Shown here piece by piece: positions 23,921-30,851 of a DNA stretch of 34,458 nucleotides. A program made the position numbers and the translations under genes. Position 1 is the first letter of the stretch; each line of letters opens with the position of its first letter. The stretch lies in the NCBI GenBank assembly GCA_944387285.1, contig CALXEH010000024.1, positions 1-34,458 of the forward strand, given 5' to 3'. The notes beneath the pieces are model-generated. The model saw only the letters and a list, made by a program, of their open reading frames with translations, was not told the DNA's origin and ran no database searches. Source of the DNA: an uncultured Oscillospiraceae bacterium. Its GTDB lineage: Bacteria; Bacillota; Clostridia; Oscillospirales; Oscillospiraceae.

Positions 23921-25450
23921 TCAGCCCAGCTTCACCACCAGGCAGCCGTCTATGAGCTCGATGCTGCCCTCGGCGGGATAGGCCGGCATGGCCTGCACAT
24001 ATTCGCTCTCGCGGTAGGCCTTGACCGTCTCGTCGTCGGCTATCGCCGCCGGGGTCAGCAGGACGTACTCGAAGTAGTTCTCGTAGCCGCCCTGGGTGCC
24101 CGAGCCCAGGACGAAGGAGCCCTGGTCCATGCCCGTTATCTCATATATGCGCCCGTAGCCCTCGGCCTCCTTCAGTGTGGTCGAGGGCTTTCCCACGAAG
24201 GCCAGGGGCGTTTCGCCCGGCTCGTAGCCCTCCACCTCGGCGATGTCGGCTGCTATGCGCGTGAAGAGGCTGAGGTTCGCGTCCTTCTCGAAGTCCTTGA
24301 CTATGTAGGCCGTGTTCGCCGTCCTCACCCCGCCGAGCAGGATGACGCACACCAGGGCGGCCGCCGCATACCTCGCCGCCGGCTGCCTCCAGCAGCGCCA
24401 GACCAGTACCAGCGCGAAGACGTAGGTCAGCCAGAGCGCATAGTGCATCAGGTCGTGGCTGAGGTTGCCCGTGAGCACGCGCGAGATGTTCATGCCCGTG
24501 GGCAGCAGCAGGAGCAGCAGGGCCATCAGCGCCAGCGCCGCGGCCCGCGGCCGCTTTTCGCGCAGCCGCAGCAGCAGCCCGGCGCCGGCAAGGCCCGCAA
24601 GCCCGAAATGCAGCAGCGCCGAGAACCAGGCAGGGAACAGCTTGGACTTCAGGAAGATCTCCTTCACCGTGCCCAGCCAGCCCCAGTAGATAAACTGCGG
24701 GATACGCCCGAGGCCGAATTTGAAGATGGTGGTCAGGGAATTGTACTCGTCCGTCAGCAGCTGCACGTCCGTGAAGCTGTAAAACAGCCAGAGCGCGAGC
24801 AGGTACAGCAGCCCGCCGCCTATGAGCATCGCCACGGCGCGCAGCCCGTCGCGGAACACCTCGCCCGCCGGGCGGCCCTCCGCCAGGTCCAGGATGCAGC
24901 AGAGCATGGCCAGCGTTATCGTCACCGAGATGCAGCACTGGTAAAAGCCCAGCGAGAACATGAGCGGCACCATGCCCCACAGCCAGCCCAGCCGCTTCTC
25001 GCGCCAGAGCCAGGCGGACACCGTCGCCAGCAGCACGCCCAGCATGTCGCAGTCCAGGTCGTTTATATAGGTCGCCGTGATGGCGATGACCGTCACGTTC
25101 ACGCACAGCGCGCCGCAGATGAGCAGCCGCGGCAGCGCCGCCTCCACCTTGAACAGCCTGAGTATCAGCCAGGCCGCCGCGGATATGTACAGCAGCGACA
25201 GCAGCCCAATGAGCCAGGGCAGCGTAGTCGTGCCGCGCAGCAGCTGCCCGTAGGCCGGCACGAATATGCGCCCCAGCCCGGCCTTCCACTCCATCGCCGC
25301 AGCGTCGGCTATGTACTCGTTGAGCGAGTCGTGGGATATGCTGTTGTTCAGGTACATATAGCCGTGCGCCGCAAGGCCCCAGGAAAACGTCATGCAGCAG
25401 CAGCCAAAAAATCCCCTGAGCCCGCGCCCGGCCCCTTCGTCCAGCCTCAT
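23921..25450 (-). CDS. GtrII-type multi-spanning membrane glucosyltransferase
   Basis: 509 aa with about 11 membrane helices and a soluble end of about 110 residues. GGAGGT lies 5 nt before the ATG. The N-terminal loop SISHDSLNEYIADAAAMEW and AGLGRIFVPAYGQLLRGTTT fit the Glucos_trans_II family, as does ATYINDLDCDMLGVLLAT. Family members use undecaprenyl-phosphate glucose to decorate extracellular glycans. No gtrA/gtrB partners are adjacent, so they would have to be elsewhere. Single-gene unit with its own promoter. Confidence 0.78.
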   Translation of the reverse strand: MRLDEGAGRGLRGFFGCCCMTFSWGLAAHGYMYLNNSISHDSLNEYIADAAAMEWKAGLGRIFVPAYGQLLRGTTTLPWLIGLLSLLYISAAAWLILRLFKVEAALPRLLICGALCVNVTVIAITATYINDLDCDMLGVLLATVSAWLWREKRLGWLWGMVPLMFSLGFYQCCISVTITLAMLCCILDLAEGRPAGEVFRDGLRAVAMLIGGGLLYLLALWLFYSFTDVQLLTDEYNSLTTIFKFGLGRIPQFIYWGWLGTVKEIFLKSKLFPAWFSALLHFGLAGLAGAGLLLRLREKRPRAAALALMALLLLLLPTGMNISRVLTGNLSHDLMHYALWLTYVFALVLVWRCWRQPAARYAAAALVCVILLGGVRTANTAYIVKDFEKDANLSLFTRIAADIAEVEGYEPGETPLAFVGKPSTTLKEAEGYGRIYEITGMDQGSFVLGSGTQGGYENYFEYVLLTPAAIADDETVKAYRESEYVQAMPAYPAEGSIELIDGCLVVKLG

Positions 25451-25484
25451 GCGCCACCTCCGTATTTCCGCAAAATGCGCGTTT

Positions 25485-25490
25485 ATTATA
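25485..25490 (-). promoter_or_regulatory. Extended -10 promoter of the GtrII gene
   Basis: On the minus strand TGGTATAAT: a perfect -10 (25485-25490) with the extended TG; the -35 (TTTTAA at 17 bp) is poor. It lies about 35 nt before the start codon. Confidence 0.6.
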
Positions 25491-25527
25491 CCACCGCGCC
25501 CTGGAAATTAAAAGCCGTATTTAGCTG

Positions 25528-25556
25528 TTGACACAAGCGCGCAAGTAGTGTATAAT
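25528..25556 (+). promoter_or_regulatory. Consensus promoter of the CNNM gene
   Basis: TTGACA (25528-25533), 17-bp spacer, TATAAT (25551-25556): both hexamers match the consensus perfectly. Such a strong promoter before a structured leader fits control after initiation. Confidence 0.93.
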
Positions 25557-25562
25557 GCCCCA

Positions 25563-25739
25563 ATGGTCCCGTGTCCCGGGGCCCTTTGGAAAGGAGAGTC
25601 ACCAGCCTCATGGAGGACAGCGACAGTAGCGATTGTTACTTGCGTCTATATGGTTTGATTTGCGCATATCTGTGCTGACGCCCGGCACAGGTGCGCTTTT
25701 TTGCGCCCATTTTTGCTCTCTCACAGATAATTTGGAGGT
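25563..25739 (+). ncRNA. Structured leader RNA with internal terminator, class not recognised
   Basis: About 190 nt from the predicted start site to the CNNM start codon. In order: stem GGTCCC/GGGGCC (25565-25583), CCTTT/AAAGG (25583-25594), CCTC/GAGG (25606-25616), a stem of GAC..GC with GCGTC capped by AGTAGC/GTTACT (25617-25646), ATATG/CATAT (25648-25669), CTGTGC/GCACAG (25670-25690), then a terminator. TATCTGTG (25667-25674) can instead pair with CACAGATA (25722-25729), just before the GGAGG at 25734, breaking the hairpin next to the terminator. This layout is that of a metabolite- or ion-sensing attenuator. I could not match it to M-box, yybP-ykoY, NiCo, fluoride, ydaO, cobalamin, TPP or T-box conserved elements. 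Confidence 0.55.
25690..25716 (+). terminator. Attenuator terminator in the CNNM leader
   Basis: GG, bulged T, GCGC (25690-25696), loop TTTTTT, GCGCCC (25703-25708), then ATTTTTG. It ends about 20 nt before the ribosome binding site, so RNA polymerase stopping here would not reach the gene. Confidence 0.65.
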
Positions 25740-25751
25740 CATACATAGACT

Positions 25752-27005
25752 ATGGACTATCTCACAAGCATAATCATAATGGCCGTTCTGGTCATCTTCT
25801 CCGCCTACTTCTCAGCCACCGAGACGGCCTTTTCCTCGCTCAACCGGGCGAGGCTCAAGGCCGAGTCCGAGCGCGGCGACAAGCGCGCGGGCGAGGTGCT
25901 CAAGCTCGCAAACGACTTCGACAAGCTGCTGTCCACCCTGCTCATCGGCAACAACATCGTGAACATCGCCGCGTCCTCCATCGGTACCGTCTTGTTCATC
26001 CGGCTGCTCGACGACCCCGATAAGGGCGCTTCCGTCTCCACCGTCGTCGTCACCGTCGTCGTCCTCATCTTCGGCGAGATAACGCCCAAGAGCATCGCCA
26101 AGGAGGCGCCGGAGGGCTTCGCCAGGTTCTCTGCGCCCATCATCAAGCTCTTCATGTGGCTGCTGCTGCCCCTGAGCTGGATATTCGGGCTGTGGAAAAA
26201 GCTCATCTCCAAGCTCTTCCGCGTGCGCGACGACCGCAGCATGACCCAGGAGGAGCTCTCCGTGCTCGTGGACGAGGCCGGCGAGGGCGGCGGCATAGAC
26301 AGCGACGAGGTCGAGCTGCTGCGCAGCGCGCTGGAATTCACCGAGCACGAGGCCGGGGACATCCTCACCCCGCGCGTCGACCTCGAGGCCGTGCCCATCG
26401 ACGCCGACGCCGAGAACGTCGCCGGGGCCTTCCGCAGCTCGCGCTTCTCGCGCCTGCCCGTCTACGAGGGCAGCATCGACAACATCGTCGGCGTCGTGCA
26501 CCAGAAGGATTTCTACGACCTCGGCCTCGGCGAGGAAGGGCTCAAGGGCATCATGACCCAGCCCGTCTACGTCCCCGCCAGCATCAAGATCAGCGCCCTG
26601 CTCAAGACCCTGCAGAAGGCCAAGGCCCACATTGCCGTCGTCACCGACGAGTACGGCGGCACCCTCGGCATCGTCACCATGGAGGATATCCTCGAGGAGC
26701 TGGTCGGCGATATCTGGGACGAGCACGACGAGGTCGTCGAGGAGCTGCACCAGACCGGCGAGGACAGCTACCGCGTCAGCGGCTCCGCCGAGCTCGACGA
26801 GATCTTCGAGCGCTTCGACCTCGCCTGCGAGAGCGAGAGCGTCACGCTCAGCGGCTGGATAATGGAGCAGCTTGGGCGCATACCCAAGCCCGGCGACAGC
26901 TTCTGCTTCGACGGCCTGCGCTTCACCGTCGTCTCCGTGGACAGCCGCAGGGTGACCGAGGTCGATGTCAAAAAGCTGCCTCCGCTCGAGGAGGACGGGG
27001 AATAA
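25752..27005 (+). CDS. CNNM/CorC-HlyC family membrane transporter
   Basis: 417 aa. N-terminal CNNM (DUF21) membrane domain, residues 1-170, with FSATETAFSSLNRARLK and GNNIVNIAASSIGTVLF, then two CBS domains (about 190-310: TPRVDLEAVP, MTQPVYVPASIKISALLK, VVTDEYGGTLGIVTMEDILEE in parts) and a CorC_HlyC domain that ends the protein. Members export Mg2+, or Co2+, and are known from Bacillus MpfA and Salmonella CorC; the haemolysin label is historical. GGAGG lies 13 nt before the ATG, longer than usual and next to a leader structure, so ribosome access may be controlled. Single-gene unit. Confidence 0.93.
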   Translation: MDYLTSIIIMAVLVIFSAYFSATETAFSSLNRARLKAESERGDKRAGEVLKLANDFDKLLSTLLIGNNIVNIAASSIGTVLFIRLLDDPDKGASVSTVVVTVVVLIFGEITPKSIAKEAPEGFARFSAPIIKLFMWLLLPLSWIFGLWKKLISKLFRVRDDRSMTQEELSVLVDEAGEGGGIDSDEVELLRSALEFTEHEAGDILTPRVDLEAVPIDADAENVAGAFRSSRFSRLPVYEGSIDNIVGVVHQKDFYDLGLGEEGLKGIMTQPVYVPASIKISALLKTLQKAKAHIAVVTDEYGGTLGIVTMEDILEELVGDIWDEHDEVVEELHQTGEDSYRVSGSAELDEIFERFDLACESESVTLSGWIMEQLGRIPKPGDSFCFDGLRFTVVSVDSRRVTEVDVKKLPPLEEDGE

Positions 27006-27022
27006 AGACTGCGCACAAAAAA

Positions 27023-27048
27023 GGAGCACCCGCCGGGTGCTCCTTTTT
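27023..27048. terminator. Bidirectional terminator after the CNNM gene
   Basis: GGAGCACCC, loop GCC, GGGTGCTCC with five T on the right and a run of A on the left, so it serves the convergent lipoprotein gene too. Confidence 0.92.
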
Positions 27049-27061
27049 AACTTGTCCACGC

Positions 27062-28276
27062 TCAGTTGGCAACGTAGATGGCGCCGTAGTTTTCGGCGAA
27101 GTAGTCCTCCTTGCTCAGCAGGCCGCGCTGGTTCGTGCTGCCCACCAGCAGGCCGTAGATGTACGCGCCGTTTTCCGCATAGGGCGTGAAGGCCAGCACG
27201 TCGTCGTGCCAGCGGTTGCCCATCTTCACCTCTTCCCCGCCGTCCAGGGCCAGGTAGTACAGCTCCAGCGCGCCGTTGTTGACGATGGAAAAAGCCTTGC
27301 CGTCCAGGGCGAAGAAGTTCACGAGCCCCTCGTGCTCCGTCAGGCTGCGGCTGCCGCCCGCCGCGAAGTCATAGCAGTACAGGCTGCCGTCCACGGCGTA
27401 GAGCGTCAGGTCGCCGTAGCAGCCGCCGCCGAGCATGCCGCTCAGCCTGACCCCGCCTTCCGCCACCGTCTCGCAGCCCGACAGCCCGGAGTCATAGAGC
27501 CGCAGCTCGCTGTGCAGGTTCTCGGCGATGAAGGCCTGGCGGTACAGGCTGTAGTCGCCCTCCGGCTCGAGCTCGGCATACTCCATGGGCGAGAGCAGCT
27601 CCCGGGCCATGCTGCTGGCCAGGATAAGCAGCTTTTCCCCGTCAGAGCCCGCGAATTCCAGCGTCGATGAGTCCTCAAAAAGCGTCCGGAGCTCCAGGCT
27701 CTCCAGGTCAATGCGCACCATGAATTCCCTGCCGCCGCCCTCGCCGTCCGGCGCGCTCTCGTACAGCTCCGCGTAGATGCAGCCGTGGGAAACGTAGGCG
27801 GTCAGGGTCGTATACCAGCTGTCCGGCATGCCGTCGAAGCTCGCGATTACCTCGCGCTGCCGTGTCTCCGGGTCGATGCGGCGAAACTGCGTGCTGCCGA
27901 AGGCGCTGTTCGAGACCGAGTACCAGCAGCCGCCGTAGACGGTAAAGAGCGCCACATCCTCGCCTATCCAGGCCTCGCAGCTCTCGTCCACATGCAGGCA
28001 GCCGCTCGCCGAACACAGGGCCGTGAGCTCCCGGGCCGCCGTGTCGTAGTGCGTGAGTATCCGCGTGCCCGGGCAGTAGAAGTCCCGGCCGTCCTCGGAC
28101 GAGAGCCAGCCGCCGCTTATGGTGAAGGCGGCGTTCTCCACCGGCGGCACGTTGAGCTCGCCCAGGTCGAAGGACAGCTCCGGCGGCTCGCCCGCCTCGC
28201 CGCAGCCGCCCAGCAGCGCCGCCGCGAGCGCCAGCGCCGACGCCGACAGCATCAGCCTGCGTATTTTCTTCTTCAT
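27062..28276 (-). CDS. Lipoprotein, beta-propeller-like, function unknown
   Basis: 404 aa from the ATG at 28276 (GTG at 28285 possible). Signal peptide with lipobox LLGGC, so it is anchored outside the membrane. The mature part has repeated beta-strand blocks such as GGWLSSEDGRDFYCPG, GGCWYSVSNSAFG, GSLYCYDF and GALELYYLALDGG, each ending in an aromatic-rich strand, as in propeller-type domains of clostridial lipoproteins. No catalytic motif was seen. It resembles in style the N-terminal part of the two lipoproteins at the right end of the window, although clear sequence identity was not established. No partner gene is adjacent on the same strand. Confidence 0.7.
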   Translation of the reverse strand: MKKKIRRLMLSASALALAAALLGGCGEAGEPPELSFDLGELNVPPVENAAFTISGGWLSSEDGRDFYCPGTRILTHYDTAARELTALCSASGCLHVDESCEAWIGEDVALFTVYGGCWYSVSNSAFGSTQFRRIDPETRQREVIASFDGMPDSWYTTLTAYVSHGCIYAELYESAPDGEGGGREFMVRIDLESLELRTLFEDSSTLEFAGSDGEKLLILASSMARELLSPMEYAELEPEGDYSLYRQAFIAENLHSELRLYDSGLSGCETVAEGGVRLSGMLGGGCYGDLTLYAVDGSLYCYDFAAGGSRSLTEHEGLVNFFALDGKAFSIVNNGALELYYLALDGGEEVKMGNRWHDDVLAFTPYAENGAYIYGLLVGSTNQRGLLSKEDYFAENYGAIYVAN

Positions 28277-28448
28277 TGCACACACCCCGCTTCAATTCCC
28301 TTTCTGACCTTAATATTGCTCCGCAGGCGCACAAAGTGACGCCCCGCGCCGCATTTTTTTGAAAAAACGCCCGCCGGGTGATAACGTCACGGACGGGCGG
28401 CGGGCTTTGGTGTACGCTTGCAGCAAAGATTTACGGGAGGCGTCTGCT

Positions 28449-28661
28449 ATGAAAAAACTGTTCAGGAAGATACTCCGGCCGCTGCTGTTCGCCGCCGGCG
28501 GCGCGCTGGCCGGGCTCGTCTATTACTACCTCGTGGGCTGCTCCAGCGGCAGCTGCGTCATCACTTCCAGCCCCATCACGTCCATGCTCTACCTCGGCAT
28601 CGCCGGGCTGCTGCTCTCCGGCGTGTTCTGCCCCTGCTGTAAGGACAGCTGCGACATGTGA
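28449..28661 (+). CDS. Small DUF6132-like membrane protein
   Basis: 70 aa. ATG 8 nt after GGGAGG. Two membrane helices (residues 11-29 and 44-61) and the Cys-rich linker GCSSGSCVITSSP between them, the mark of DUF6132 proteins (usual GCxSGxCPIT), plus a CPCCKDSC end. The function is unknown; members are often near rhodanese or redox genes, and the redox operon is directly downstream on the other strand. The Cys pairs may bind metal or undergo disulfide exchange (inference). Confidence 0.75.
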   Translation: MKKLFRKILRPLLFAAGGALAGLVYYYLVGCSSGSCVITSSPITSMLYLGIAGLLLSGVFCPCCKDSCDM

Positions 28662-28697
28662 GCCCCGCCGGGCGTCCGGCACGACCGCATAAACGAA

Positions 28698-28732
28698 AAC
28701 TGAGGCCGGTTTACCGCCGGCCTCAGTTTTTT
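28698..28732. terminator. Bidirectional terminator between DUF6132 and rubrerythrin genes
   Basis: AACTGAGGCCGG, loop TTTACCG, CCGGCCTCAGTT, then TTTT; reading the minus strand gives TTTTCG after the hairpin. Confidence 0.9.
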
Positions 28733-28736
28733 ATGC

Positions 28737-29927
28737 TCAATAGTTCTCGCAGTTGAGCTCGAAGAAGCTCTTGGAGTACAGGCAGGTCGGGCAGACCTCC
28801 GGCGCGGCGGTGCCTACGACGATGTGGCCGCAGTTGCGGCACTCCCAGACCTTGACCTCGCTCTTTTCAAAGACCTTCGCCGTCTCCACGTTCCGCAGCA
28901 GCGCCCTGTAGCGCTCCTCGTGGCGCTTCTCGATGGCCGCCACCAGCCGGAACTTCGCCGCGAGCTCGGGGAAACCCTCCTCCTCGGCGGTCTTCGCAAA
29001 GCCGTCGTACATGTCCGTCCACTCGTAGTTCTCGCCCTCGGCCGCGTGCAGCAGGTTCTGAGCGGTATCGCCCAGGCCGCCGAGTTCCTCGAACCACAGC
29101 TTCGCGTGCGCCATCTCGTTGCCCGCCGTCTTCAAGAACAGCTCCGCGATCTGCTCGTAGCCCTCGTTCTTCGCCACGGCGGCAAAGTAGCTATACTTGT
29201 TGCGCGCCTGCGACTCGCCGGCGAACGCGGCCTCCAGGTTCTTTTCCGTCTGCGTGCCCGCATACTTGTTCCCCGCCTTCGCCGGGGCTTCCTCTATCTT
29301 CTCAAACGAGGACGCCGGCTGCTTGCACACCGGGCACTTGAAGTCCTCCGGCAGGCTCTCGCCCTCGTACACATATCCGCAGACCTTGCATTTCCACTTG
29401 CTCATAGCCTTTTTTGCTCCTTTCTCACGCTCTTCATTGCAGGGTATCCGCTCGAGCAGCTCCTTCGCCGCCTCCACCGGGAAATCCGGCGAGGGCGGGG
29501 CCTTCACAAAGCCCTCCAGCAGCTCGTGCGCGTTCGCGCTCTGGGGCAGCATGTAGCCCGCCTCGCGCAGCAGGTCCTCATTTACCAGGCGCGCGGACTT
29601 CTCCACGGCCTTCATCAGCCTGTACAGCCCGTCTTCCTCGGCCTGCGCCTTGAGCTGCCCGGCGATGTCCTCCTCCGCCGACTTGCTCGACGATAGGGCC
29701 CGCGCCAGGGCCGTGACCGGCTCCGTCTTCTTCTGCTGCGGCGGATACTGGACGGGCACCATGGAGATGGCGCCGCTCGGGCAGGCATCGGCACACACGC
29801 CGCAGCCTATGCACTTTTCCACGTCTATGATGCTGTTCTCCGTGTCCGTCGCGCCGGTCGGGCAGACGTACAGGCACAGGCAGTCCTTCGTGCAGAGGCG
29901 AAGATTCCTCACAGCTACTTTTTCCAT
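28737..29927 (-). CDS. Ferredoxin-reverse rubrerythrin fusion protein
   Basis: 396 aa. Residues 1-60: 2[4Fe-4S] ferredoxin part with Cys 12, 16, 18, 22 ([12 protein letters not shown], unusual spacing) and the standard 39, 42, 45, 49 ([12 protein letters not shown]). Residues 60-174: helical region of unknown role. From residue 175 a complete reverse rubrerythrin: N-terminal rubredoxin ([10 protein letters not shown]...CPVC), diiron four-helix bundle ([33 protein letters not shown]) and a C-terminal rubredoxin-like zinc/iron site ([10 protein letters not shown]...CPTC). Reverse rubrerythrins reduce H2O2 and O2 in clostridia. The frame is open across the junction, but the Met at 29405 keeps its own AAAGGAG, so a 222-aa rubrerythrin may also be made. 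Related ferredoxin and rubrerythrin genes are normally separate (from memory). Confidence 0.88.
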   Translation of the reverse strand: MEKVAVRNLRLCTKDCLCLYVCPTGATDTENSIIDVEKCIGCGVCADACPSGAISMVPVQYPPQQKKTEPVTALARALSSSKSAEEDIAGQLKAQAEEDGLYRLMKAVEKSARLVNEDLLREAGYMLPQSANAHELLEGFVKAPPSPDFPVEAAKELLERIPCNEEREKGAKKAMSKWKCKVCGYVYEGESLPEDFKCPVCKQPASSFEKIEEAPAKAGNKYAGTQTEKNLEAAFAGESQARNKYSYFAAVAKNEGYEQIAELFLKTAGNEMAHAKLWFEELGGLGDTAQNLLHAAEGENYEWTDMYDGFAKTAEEEGFPELAAKFRLVAAIEKRHEERYRALLRNVETAKVFEKSEVKVWECRNCGHIVVGTAAPEVCPTCLYSKSFFELNCENY

Positions 29928-29942
29928 GCCTCAGTTCCTCCC

Positions 29943-30563
29943 TTACACCAGCTCAAATTTCCACGAAGGCACCTTGCACACCGGGCAAAGCTGCGGGGCG
30001 GCGTCGCCCACATACACAAAGCCGCAGACCGTGCAGACCCAAACCTTCGTATCCTTCAAAAAGGCCTCGCCCTCGCTGCGATAGCGCTTCAGCAGCGCCT
30101 CGAGTATGCGCGTGACCTTCTCGCCCCAGACGCATATACGCTGGGTACCCCGGTCGCCCTCGGCTGCCGCCGCGCCCTTCAGCGCGGGATAGCCCTCGCC
30201 CAGGTCGCGCTCGACCAGCTCGATGAGCCTGTCGAGGCCCGCGTCGGGCTCGGGCGCGCGCGCGGCGGCAAAAAACTCCGCCAGCTGCGTGTAGAGCGCC
30301 GCCTCCCTGTCCTTGTACTGCTTCTCGCAGCCCCTTGCCAGGTTCGAGCACAGCGCCGTAAGCTCCTTCATCTCGCCCAGCTCGTGCCCGGCCAGGGGCG
30401 CCGGCGCGGGCCGCTCCGCAGCCTCCTGCCGCTCCGGCGAAAAGGCGCTCTTCGGCGCGCCGCACAGCGGACACACCCAATTGTCGGGCAGCTCCTCAAA
30501 AGGCCGGCCCTCCTTCGCCTCGTCGTAGACATAGCCGCAGACGCTGCATATCCATTTCTTCAC
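29943..30563 (-). CDS. Double rubredoxin-like protein with helical centre
   Basis: 206 aa from GTG, 7 nt after GGGAGG. An N-terminal rubredoxin domain ([20 protein letters not shown] then [11 protein letters not shown]) and a C-terminal short rubredoxin-like site ([23 protein letters not shown]), as at the two ends of reverse rubrerythrin. The middle (about 60-165) is helical but lacks the ExxH pairs of a diiron site, so it probably is a rubrerythrin relative turned into an electron carrier or scaffold. It is the first gene of the oxidative-stress operon, 15 nt before the fusion gene. Confidence 0.75.
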   Translation of the reverse strand: MKKWICSVCGYVYDEAKEGRPFEELPDNWVCPLCGAPKSAFSPERQEAAERPAPAPLAGHELGEMKELTALCSNLARGCEKQYKDREAALYTQLAEFFAAARAPEPDAGLDRLIELVERDLGEGYPALKGAAAAEGDRGTQRICVWGEKVTRILEALLKRYRSEGEAFLKDTKVWVCTVCGFVYVGDAAPQLCPVCKVPSWKFELV

Positions 30564-30629
30564 TAAGTTTCCTCCCTTCTGTTATCTCCAGTATCAACTC
30601 CGCATACTGGTCATCGTGTTTAGTATTTT

Positions 30630-30679
30630 AATAATAAATCTTATTATTATTATTATATACAAACTCAGCTGCATGTCAA
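30630..30679 (-). promoter_or_regulatory. Rubrerythrin operon promoter with AT-rich dyad
   Basis: On the minus strand, TTGACA (30674-30679), 16-bp spacer, TATAAT (30652-30657). At the start site is AATAATAA-ATC-TTATTATT (30630-30648), within a TTA repeat tract. It resembles a PerR/Fur-type operator by position and composition, but does not match the full PerR consensus. Confidence 0.6.
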
Positions 30680-30791
30680 GGGCCAAAAGCCAAGAAAAAC
30701 GCATTTTGCCCGACCGCCGCCCTGCGGGCCGCGCCCTTGACAGTTTATATGAAATAGTAGCGCGAATTTCGTCACAATACCCGGGGTTTCT

Positions 30792-30810
30792 GATACAAAT
30801 CGGATACAAA
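30792..30810 (+). repeat. Direct repeat before the first tandem lipoprotein gene
   Basis: GATACAAA occurs at 30792-30799 and 30803-30810, 11 bp apart (one helical turn), about 45 bp before the start codon. It may be an activator site; no clear sigma-A promoter for the gene was found. Confidence 0.35.
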
Positions 30811-30851
30811 GCGATGCTAAACTGTGGCAGTAAGGAAAGGAGGCGCGGAAA

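Noticed and set aside
30721..30851. TTGACA at 30737-30742 as promoter of the lipoprotein pair
   Set aside because: No acceptable -10 at 15-19 bp; left uncalled.
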